NCBI GenBank assembly: GCA_964531295.1
Contig: CAZHHJ010000054.1
Span: forward strand, 1 to 13,505
DNA length: 13,505 bases
Direction of reading: 5' to 3'
Source: JAAYJK01 sp964531295
Lineage (GTDB): Bacteria; Bacillota; Syntrophomonadia; Syntrophomonadales; Syntrophomonadaceae
The translations under genes and the position numbers were made by a program. The notes beneath the pieces are model-generated. The model ran no database searches, was not told the origin of the DNA, and saw only the letters and a program-made list of their open reading frames with translations. Every line of letters begins with the position of its first letter. The first letter of the stretch is position 1. This document shows, piece by piece, positions 6,870 through 11,617 of this stretch.

Positions 6870-7863
6870 TTACTGTGAATGGCGTTGTGATTTGAATGAT
6901 GGCAAGCTCGGTGTATGCAAAATGTATTACGAGGAAAATGGCAAAATAGTAGAGTTTTATCCCAATAGATGGTGTACTTGTGGAATTTCTAAAATTGAAT
7001 CTCTTCCTTTTTATCATGCCTATCCGGGCAGCAAGAGTATGGTCATTGGCACCAGTGGTTGTAATTTTGACTGCCGATACTGTTCAAATTCCTATATTGC
7101 CAAAGAAGATCCAGGAAAACAGCAGCAAGGCATGTTTGAATTCACTCCAGAAGAACTTGTAAAAATGGCGCAAAAACAGAACTGCCATAATATTGTCTTT
7201 AATGTTAATGAGCCTACAGTTTCATTGCCGTCACTAATTGAAGTTAGTAAAGTTGCCAAAAGAATAGGGATGCCAATGGGATGTTTGACTAACGCCTATA
7301 TGACAGAAGAGGCCACTGAGCTCATAGCCTCTATATTCTCTTTTATAAATATTAGTCTGAAAGGCATGGCGCCTGCGTTTTACCGCGAGTATATCGGGAT
7401 AAAAGATGGAGATCCTATCTTCCGCAATATCCGGAATTTGGCCGTTACAAACCATATTGAGATTACGGTTCCAGTAATCCAAACAATAAATGATCATGAA
7501 CTTGATGAAATGGCAGTGCTCCTTGCAGGAATAGACAAAGATATACCTTTTCATGTTTTTCGTTTGCTTCCCGAGTATAAAATGAAAGATCATGAATATC
7601 CAAATATTGAACGCATCAATGACTCTTTGAATTTAGTAAGAGAGAAACTTAATTATGTGTATTTCCATAACTTTGTTGGTTCTGATTGGGTAAATACGAT
7701 CTGTCCCGATTGCGGTGCGGATGTGATCGAGAGGCTGAGTCTTGGCTGTGGAGGAGATCGTCTTTCCAAATTTTCTTGTCTAGAGAATAAATGCCAGGTA
7801 TGTGGCAAGGAAATCAAAATTCATGGTAAAAGAATTTATTGGAATCCACAGGAGGTGTCTTGA
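6859..7863 (+). CDS. Radical SAM protein, AmmeMemoRadiSam/PflA-like (COG1180 type)
   Basis: A 334-aa iron-sulfur enzyme. The cluster motif is C-x3-C-x2-C at Cys68, 72 and 75 (GTSGCNFDCRYCSN), which would bind [4Fe-4S] and S-adenosylmethionine. Before it is a second Cys region, C3-x2-C6-x3-C10...C20 plus C39/C41, and SLPFYHAYPGSKSM, as in the COG1180 proteins of the AmmeMemoRadiSam group. The C-terminus has a ribbon-like pair C282-PD-C285 ... C312-QV-C315, also seen in that group. The usual partners of that group (Memo and AMMECR1 domain proteins) are absent nearby. Here it follows a Moco-riboswitch-controlled importer and is joined to an unassigned gene. The GTG start overlaps the ATPase gene by 11 bases, with AAAAGGAG at 6841-6848. 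The substrate is unknown. Confidence 0.85.
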   Translation: MRCNYCEWRCDLNDGKLGVCKMYYEENGKIVEFYPNRWCTCGISKIESLPFYHAYPGSKSMVIGTSGCNFDCRYCSNSYIAKEDPGKQQQGMFEFTPEELVKMAQKQNCHNIVFNVNEPTVSLPSLIEVSKVAKRIGMPMGCLTNAYMTEEATELIASIFSFINISLKGMAPAFYREYIGIKDGDPIFRNIRNLAVTNHIEITVPVIQTINDHELDEMAVLLAGIDKDIPFHVFRLLPEYKMKDHEYPNIERINDSLNLVREKLNYVYFHNFVGSDWVNTICPDCGADVIERLSLGCGGDRLSKFSCLENKCQVCGKEIKIHGKRIYWNPQEVS

Positions 7864-8993
7864 TGAGTTTAGGAATAATCGATGCTCGGGAATGGCAAAG
7901 AGTTTTTGATTTGAAGACCGGTAAGAAGTGTGAAATAAATCATCCAACCGTTGAGATGGTCAAAGGGATTATTGCCAAACATCCTTTTCCAGGGGATGTC
8001 GAGATGTTAACAAATGCATGGGTAACAGATACTGCCTTGGAACTGATAGATAAGTATGAACCACAATTTGCTTCTATAATTTACGCCCTCCCTTATTTTA
8101 CCTTTCGTTTCCAAGAAACGGCAGCTGTAGAACGACAAAAGATTATTGATTCAGTTTTTCGCGAGATTGACCGCTTTGTTCTCAGCTCGGGATTTACTCC
8201 GGTTATCGTTGGTTCAGGCGGATTAGTTCCTATCCAAGAGTATATCGATTTGAGCCGTTTGGACGGGCTTGCTGTAGCCAGCAATTGGTCAGCAAGCTAT
8301 GCGGGTATACATGATCCCAGTTCCAAGGATTTAGAGTATATAGAAAGCCTACCCCAAATGGAGAGAATAGTTAATAAACATGAGCTTTTAAATCTTTTTG
8401 AGGGAAAAGCAGAGGATGGATTCCGCTTACCGGATTACTTTGTTGTAGCTAAAGAAGGATATACTTTCAAAGCTCCCGGCACAACACTGAGAAAGCCGGT
8501 TAATATTCCCGGACATAACTATTTCATTCCGGTTGCAACTGATTTGGGTCAGGTTAACAACATTACTGAGATCCGAGGATTGATTGAAAAGAATCTTCCT
8601 CAAAAAAAGATTGCCTTGATAGTTGTTGAGGGAGTTGGAGTAGAAGACTATCCATTGCCCTATAAGCGCTGTGCGAACTCTGTAGGCTGGTACTACTATG
8701 AGCAAGGAGAATTACAGTTTTTTGCGCTCTATATGGGTAAGCACAACTTTTTGGCGTATCCTCAGGGCCATCGTTATTATGAAGATGATGACGAAAATAA
8801 ACCCTATCCGTTTTCAAGTTATTTTCGAGATATTCCTGAAGATACTATTGGAGCGCAAATGGATCTTAAAAGAATCGCCGTGGGCAGCAGAAGCATGTTT
8901 CCTCATACTACATCCGGTGCGGATATTTGTATAGAGTGCTTTGCCAGGAATCTTGCTAATCAAGGTTGTATGGCTGTTATCAATAAGTTTTAG
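7863..8993 (+). CDS. Conserved-looking protein of unknown function in the Mo/W operon
   Basis: A 376-aa soluble protein with no signal peptide and no clear membrane segment. I do not recognise the family. Features seen are an N-terminal half with SIIYALPYFTFRF, VIVGSGGLVPI (115-124) and DLSRLDGLAVASNWSASYAGIHD (about 129-151). The second half begins IALIVVEGVGVEDYP (250-264), loosely recalling the first metal-binding strand of alkaline-phosphatase-superfamily enzymes, and then has an acidic patch YYEDDDE and a C-terminal SMFPHTTSGADICIECFARN (344-363) with Cys356 and Cys359. The ATG at 7863 shares one base with the radical SAM stop codon and has AGGAGGTG at 7849-7856. An in-frame TTG further upstream lacks a ribosome binding site. 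Tight coupling suggests it acts with, or on the product of, the radical SAM enzyme. Confidence 0.85.
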   Translation: MSLGIIDAREWQRVFDLKTGKKCEINHPTVEMVKGIIAKHPFPGDVEMLTNAWVTDTALELIDKYEPQFASIIYALPYFTFRFQETAAVERQKIIDSVFREIDRFVLSSGFTPVIVGSGGLVPIQEYIDLSRLDGLAVASNWSASYAGIHDPSSKDLEYIESLPQMERIVNKHELLNLFEGKAEDGFRLPDYFVVAKEGYTFKAPGTTLRKPVNIPGHNYFIPVATDLGQVNNITEIRGLIEKNLPQKKIALIVVEGVGVEDYPLPYKRCANSVGWYYYEQGELQFFALYMGKHNFLAYPQGHRYYEDDDENKPYPFSSYFRDIPEDTIGAQMDLKRIAVGSRSMFPHTTSGADICIECFARNLANQGCMAVINKF

Positions 8994-9029
8994 TTACAGA
9001 TAGAAACAACAGAAAGGAGGGATATATTT

Positions 9030-9173
9030 ATGTGCAAATGTGGAGAAGACAATACTTGCAAACATCCGGAAAAGCTTCAGGGAAAGCCAATTGACTGCAG
9101 TCCTGAACAAATTGAAGAATGCCATGGCGAAAAAAAAGATCAAAAGTGTTCCTGCCAGAAGGACGAGGACTAA
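9030..9173 (+). CDS. 47-aa cysteine-rich peptide, candidate metal-binding or chaperone peptide
   Basis: A short gene closing the operon, 36 bases after the 376-aa gene. The peptide starts MCKCGED and has seven Cys (2, 4, 10, 23, 31, 40, 42), with C-x-C pairs at both ends and a central CSPEQIEECHG segment. It is strongly charged (many Lys, Glu, Asp) with no membrane segment. A good ribosome binding site, AAAGGAGG, lies at 9013-9020, nine bases before the ATG. The overlapping frame from 9040 has no such site and no cysteine pattern. Small peptides with CSPEQI..CHG seem familiar from other anaerobes, but I cannot name a characterised family. A role in handling Mo/W, Fe-S or another thiophilic metal is inferred only from composition and position. 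Confidence 0.75.
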   Translation: MCKCGEDNTCKHPEKLQGKPIDCSPEQIEECHGEKKDQKCSCQKDED

Positions 9174-9186
9174 CGATTTAGAAGTA

Positions 9187-9276
9187 CGTCTTACTTTAAA
9201 ACCTGAGAGTCTGCGGATCAGTTATGTGACACACGTTTTGAGATAGCAGTTTTTGACAGTAAAGATATGTAAGACG
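9187..9276. repeat. Long-range 8-bp inverted repeat after the Mo/W operon
   Basis: CGTCTTAC at 9187-9194 is complementary to GTAAGACG at 9269-9276, 74 bases apart. It lies just after the last gene of the operon, where no normal terminator is visible. It could be chance, or the base of a structured 3' end. Confidence 0.25.
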
Positions 9277-9357
9277 ACAAAAATTGAAGCAGTTAGAATC
9301 ATAAACCCCAATACTGTCTGCCGGTGGAATAAATGAAATTAATGCCAATAATAATAC

Positions 9358-9383
9358 CAAGACTGGTATTAATGCCAGTCTTG
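9358..9383. repeat. Perfect 9-bp inverted repeat (hairpin)
   Basis: CAAGACTGG (9358-9366) and CCAGTCTTG (9375-9383) pair perfectly. Two more pairs (one T-G) extend the stem to 11 with a TTAA loop. No T-tract follows on either strand. It lies within the 9174-9650 stretch, in which I see no convincing gene. An open plus-strand frame of about 45 codons ending at 9442 is too short and unrecognisable to call. Confidence 0.5.
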
Positions 9384-9476
9384 CGACAGCGGTGTACTTA
9401 GGTGTAACTGCTAAACCAATTCGAACAGAAAACATCAAATAAGAATGAACACTATTTACCACAATTCTCCGAAATC

Positions 9477-9516
9477 GCTATGATTAAGCTGCAAATTGAG
9501 CAGCATTAATCATAGC
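9477..9516. repeat. 16-bp stem inverted repeat with bulged A
   Basis: GCTATGATTAA-GCTGC (9477-9492) pairs with GCAGC-A-TTAATCATAGC (9500-9516) over 16 pairs, with one bulged A (9505) and a seven-base loop. Neither strand has a T-tract after it, so it is not a standard terminator. It might be a recombination or mobile-element end, or an RNA structure. It sits between the Mo/W operon and the repressor module, and could mark a boundary. Confidence 0.6.
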
Positions 9517-9650
9517 AGGAGGAAGAAAACTCACCATAACCGCCCACAGCTTGTCTAAGCCAGTCAAATGCCAGGAAGTCCGCCAGCCTTTTCGATATTG
9601 GGACAGACCCCAAATGCTGGACTTGATGACCGAAGCAGATAAGTTAAAAA

Positions 9651-9896
9651 TTATCGTTTCGCATAGCGGTTGTCGGTGTAACCAATTAGATAGATAAACG
9701 CTACGTCCAAGGCATCGGCTATAGCCGTCGCATGGAGCAGCTTGGGAGGATGAATAGCTGCCTCGTATTTTGATATAGTGGCTTTTGATAATCCCGCCAT
9801 CTTTCCTACATCCTCCTGGGATAATCCCTTTTCTTCCCTTATTTCCTTCAACCGATGGGCGAATACTTCTACTAGCTGTTTTGCGTTGGCATTCAT
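9651..9896 (-). CDS. Cro/C1-type (Xre family) transcriptional repressor
   Basis: An 81-aa HTH_3 protein, essentially just a DNA-binding domain: LKEIREEKGLSQEDVGKMAGLSKATISKYEAAIHPPKLLHATAIADALDV, with the helix-turn-helix at about residues 26-47. The C-terminus (YLIGYTDNRYAKR) is the short tail seen in many SinR/phage-repressor-like proteins. The reading frame extends further upstream, but the ATG at 9896-9894 is chosen because AGAGGGTG lies at 9910-9903, six bases upstream, and because the promoter lies inside the longer frame. It is transcribed away from the 83-aa gene and probably binds the 26-bp palindrome between them, repressing one or both directions. Confidence 0.88.
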   Translation of the reverse strand: MNANAKQLVEVFAHRLKEIREEKGLSQEDVGKMAGLSKATISKYEAAIHPPKLLHATAIADALDVAFIYLIGYTDNRYAKR

Positions 9897-9927
9897 TCTT
9901 AACACCCTCTTACTTATTCTACTTAAA

Positions 9928-9956
9928 TGTATAACATAAATTAACTTATTGCGCAA
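9928..9956 (-). promoter_or_regulatory. Predicted promoter of the repressor gene
   Basis: On the minus strand TTGCGC (9956-9951), a 17-base spacer and TATACA (9933-9928) lie 32 bases before the start codon. The -35 sits next to the palindromic operator at 9962-9987, consistent with autoregulation. Confidence 0.5.
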
Positions 9957-9961
9957 GAAAG

Positions 9962-9987
9962 AATAACTTTTGTTAACGAAAGTTATT
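9962..9987. promoter_or_regulatory. 26-bp near-palindromic operator
   Basis: AATAACTTT - TGTTAACG - AAAGTTATT is symmetric around a central GTTAAC, with one non-matching pair. Its right end overlaps the TTGACA -35 of the divergent promoter, and its left end lies six bases from the -35 of the repressor promoter. This is a typical site for a Cro/C1-type dimer. The core GTTAAC with AAAA(G) recurs at 10031-10040 and again at 10302-10311, which could be secondary sites. Confidence 0.7.
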
Positions 9988-10014
9988 GACAAATGATTTT
10001 ATATTTGATAATTT
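9986..10014 (+). promoter_or_regulatory. Promoter of the repressor-controlled small-gene operon
   Basis: A perfect TTGACA (9986-9991), a 17-base spacer and TAATTT (10009-10014) stand upstream of the 83-aa gene at 10060. The -35 overlaps the operator palindrome by two bases, so bound repressor should block RNA polymerase. Confidence 0.65.
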
Positions 10015-10059
10015 AGTATTAGGAGTTGCGAAAAGTTAACAAATTAAGAGGTGGTCCAA

Positions 10060-10311
10060 ATGACTTTTTCGATTGAATGTAATATTCACGCTGAAAGAGT
10101 AAGGTGCAGTAAGGTGGAATTTACTCACTTTAGGAAGGCCCAGAAGTCAGGACTTTTAGCGGTTGGATGCGATCAGAAGGAAAACGGGAAAAAACAATTT
10201 ACCATGGAAGAGATTTCTATAATATGTCAAATGCCGGGTACTAACCCGGATTGTTGGGCCCATAAGCCCTATTTGCGGGGTTTTGTGCGCCCAATTGTTT
10301 CAAAAAGTTAA
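10060..10311 (+). CDS. 83-aa cysteine-containing protein of unknown function
   Basis: A small soluble protein with five Cys (7, 16, 37, 56, 65) and several His, in an arrangement such as C-x8-C ... GC ... C-x8-C (ICQMPGTNPDC). No family is recognised. It has no signal peptide or membrane segment. The ATG at 10060 is preferred over the GTG at 10051 because the ribosome binding site AAGAGGTGG (10046-10054) overlaps the latter and stands five bases before the former. It is the first gene after the TTGACA promoter and operator, and so is probably repressed by the Xre protein at 9651. It could be a metal-binding or small regulatory protein, but the sequence does not say. Confidence 0.65.
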   Translation: MTFSIECNIHAERVRCSKVEFTHFRKAQKSGLLAVGCDQKENGKKQFTMEEISIICQMPGTNPDCWAHKPYLRGFVRPIVSKS

Positions 10312-10379
10312 CGATGGCGGCGGAACATGAGGAAACGAGCAGGGGTATTTTATGATCGTTGAGGAAAGGGGGTGAACCC

Positions 10380-10478
10380 ATGGGAGGATTAATACTAGCA
10401 CTTGCAATTATGGTTTCACTAATATCTGGAATGGTTAGTGTATTATACGTTTTTAAAAAGATGTACCTGGGAATATAA
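10380..10478 (+). CDS. 32-aa hydrophobic membrane peptide (holin-like or toxin-like)
   Basis: ATG at 10380 opens a 32-codon frame reading MGGLILALAIMVSLISGMV and then SVLYVFKKMYLGI: one membrane helix followed by a short basic end. A strong ribosome binding site AAAGGGGGTG (10365-10374) lies five bases upstream. Its leader and first 12 codons are duplicated, inverted and mutated at 3358-3428. Small single-helix peptides of this kind include type I toxins, putative holin-like toxins and small membrane regulators, and I cannot tell which. The gene lies 68 bases after the 83-aa gene and 63 before the 105-aa gene, all on the same strand. Confidence 0.6.
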   Translation: MGGLILALAIMVSLISGMVSVLYVFKKMYLGI

Positions 10479-10541
10479 CAACAAATTGTAAAATGTTTTG
10501 GCGAGAGTAAGGTTAAAAAACAAATGGGAGGAGGGAAAAAA

Positions 10542-10859
10542 ATGACTGAATTACAAAGACTATTTTTATTAGGTGTTTTCGTCTATTACGTATTTAAAGG
10601 CTCAATGTATGTGGTATTGTATGTAGCCTTAATAGTTGTGGAAAAGAATGCCAGGATGCGGCATGCACAAATAAGGGAAATGTTAAAGGGAAAAAGAGCT
10701 GATGAAAAGGAAAGATGGAAAGTGGCATATAGTTTATTGGAAAGACAAGAAGAAATGCCAATTCCATCCACCTCAAGCCCGGAGCCGGTAGGATTGTCTC
10801 AATTAGTAAATAACCCAAATTCATTTACCGCATATTCCAGTGTAAAACCTTGTTTTTAA
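10542..10859 (+). CDS. 105-aa single-pass membrane protein of unknown function
   Basis: A hydrophobic N-terminal segment (about residues 7-34, LFLLGVFVYYVFKGSMYVVLYVALIVV) is followed by a basic, probably helical region (EKNARMRHAQIREMLKGKRADEKERWKVAYSLLERQEE) and a Pro/Ser-rich tail. This suggests one membrane helix with a cytoplasmic, positively charged domain. The ATG at 10542 is chosen because GGAGGAGGG (10527-10535) sits six bases upstream. An earlier in-frame ATG at 10524 lies before that site and lacks its own. No family is recognised. It is the last gene of the repressor-controlled group, ending about 175 bases before the terminator in repeat copy 2. Confidence 0.65.
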   Translation: MTELQRLFLLGVFVYYVFKGSMYVVLYVALIVVEKNARMRHAQIREMLKGKRADEKERWKVAYSLLERQEEMPIPSTSSPEPVGLSQLVNNPNSFTAYSSVKPCF

Positions 10860-10995
10860 TCTTGGTCTTGATGGCAATATAAACGTGATTAATCATCCGC
10901 ACCCTTTATTCCTAGTCGCTTAGGCGTCGGCCGGTCATGTGCAGCAAACAAAGTTTAGTCGCGCCGCTCAAGCAAGTGCTTTAAAGCGGATTAAT

Positions 10996-11134
10996 TAAAT
11001 ATAAGGAGATAGCAAGAATGATTAACGGATAAAATTGGCACCAGCCAAAGTTGGTGTCAATTTTTTATATCCATTTGCTGCCGATTATAAACTAAAATTC
11101 TGCTGCCTTATAAGATACAGGTGGATTTATTGCG
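10996..11134 (+). repeat. 138-bp dispersed repeat, copy 2
   Basis: Direct copy of 3433-3570, including AAGGAGAT, the four-codon ORF (11018-11032), the terminator hairpin and the tail ending GATTTATTGCG. Differences are mainly point changes. In the hairpin the stem is longer here because AATT flanks it on both sides. The 136 bases between the 105-aa gene and this copy hold no gene I can support; a 10-bp palindrome TGATTAATCA lies at 10886-10895. Confidence 0.75.
11033..11066 (+). terminator. Intrinsic terminator inside repeat copy 2
   Basis: AATTGGCACCA (11033-11043) pairs with TGGTGTCAATT (11052-11062), eleven pairs with one G-U, and the T-tract runs 11061-11066. It is the first good terminator after the 83-aa / 32-aa / 105-aa gene group and probably ends that transcript. 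Confidence 0.8.
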
Positions 11135-11158
11135 AGTAATTGAAATAATCCATCAGAA

Positions 11159-11173
11159 GTCTGATAATCAGAC
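11159..11173. repeat. 15-bp perfect palindrome
   Basis: GTCTGAT-A-ATCAGAC is fully symmetric, seven pairs around a central A. It has no gene next to it on the plus strand. It might be a protein-binding site or chance. Confidence 0.35.
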
Positions 11174-11247
11174 AAGAATCCTCTGCCTAGCCACCGGCAG
11201 TAGTTAATGTAACTCGTTTGAAATTATAATTTTTTTTCGGAGTTATG

Positions 11248-11289
11248 CAAGTGGTTTGCCAACATTGAATTCTCTGGCCAAACAACTTG
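11248..11289. repeat. Imperfect 14-bp stem-loop beyond the tRNA terminator
   Basis: CAAGTGGTTTGCCA (11248-11261) pairs with TGGCCAAACAACTTG (11275-11289), with one mismatch and one bulged base and a loop of 13 containing GAATTC. No T-tract follows on either strand. It lies just past the tRNA terminator in the tRNA's direction of transcription. Confidence 0.4.
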
Positions 11290-11292
11290 ATG

Positions 11293-11320
11293 AAAAAAAG
11301 AAACCCAATAAATCGGGTTT
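11293..11320 (-). terminator. Intrinsic terminator of tRNA-Lys
   Basis: On the minus strand AAACCCGA-TTTA-TTGGGTTT (11320-11301) forms an eight-pair stem with a tetraloop, one pair being G-U, followed after one C by seven T (11299-11293). It lies 14 bases after the tRNA 3' end. Confidence 0.85.
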
Positions 11321-11333
11321 TAAACGGTCTTTA

Positions 11334-11410
11334 TGGTGGGCCATGCAGGAATCGAACCTGCAACCTTCTGATTAAGAGTCAGCTGCTCTGCCTGATTGAG
11401 CTAATGGCCC
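11334..11410 (-). tRNA. tRNA-Lys (anticodon CTT)
   Basis: A 77-nt gene on the minus strand with encoded CCA. The acceptor stem GGGCCAT/ATGGCCC is perfect, with discriminator A. The D arm is GCTC/GAGC, and the T arm is GCAGG-TTCGATT-CCTGC. The anticodon loop CTCTTAA gives anticodon CTT at 34-36, reading the lysine codon AAG. The outermost anticodon-stem pair is G-A rather than Watson-Crick. It has its own promoter and terminator, so it is a single-gene transcript. Confidence 0.95.
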
Positions 11411-11430
11411 GTTTGTTTGTCACGAAAGTT

Positions 11431-11459
11431 ATTATACCTCCTGTTGCCATATAAATCAA
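11431..11459 (-). promoter_or_regulatory. Near-consensus sigma-A promoter of tRNA-Lys
   Basis: On the minus strand TTGATT (11459-11454), a 17-base spacer and perfect TATAAT (11436-11431) lie 20 bases before the mature tRNA 5' end. Confidence 0.85.
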
Positions 11460-11488
11460 GACATACGCATAGATTACTCCATTTTATA

Positions 11489-11505
11489 AGCGGTTATAAA
11501 CCGTT
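11489..11505. repeat. 7-bp hairpin between tRNA-Lys and htpG
   Basis: AGCGGTT-ATA-AACCGTT pairs over seven positions, one of them G-U, with a three-base loop. It lies between htpG (minus) and the tRNA promoter. There is no T-tract directly after it, so a terminator role is doubtful. Confidence 0.3.
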
Positions 11506-11582
11506 CAGCAGTTTTCAAAACATTCCGGGCGAAGGGGGAAGGGGACTGGTTTTTATCCTGTTGTGAACCTTTACAGTATGTG

Positions 11583-11615
11583 AAAAGTTGACAGGAAGAA
11601 CCGTGCCCGCTGTCA
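11583..11615 (-). terminator. Possible weak terminator after htpG
   Basis: On the minus strand TGACAG (11615-11610) pairs with CTGTCA (11594-11589) around a 15-base loop, three bases after the htpG stop, followed by a short CTTTT. The stem is short and the loop large, so this is a weak candidate. Confidence 0.3.
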
Positions 11616-11617
11616 CC

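Noticed and set aside
9040..9246. 68-codon plus-strand frame after the 376-aa gene
   Set aside because: It overlaps the 47-aa Cys-rich peptide in another frame and has no ribosome binding site; the good site at 9013-9020 serves the ATG at 9030.
9196..9462. 88-codon minus-strand hydrophobic frame
   Set aside because: It has no ribosome binding site, no recognisable family, and its hydrophobic part arises from the AT-rich inverted repeat at 9358-9383.
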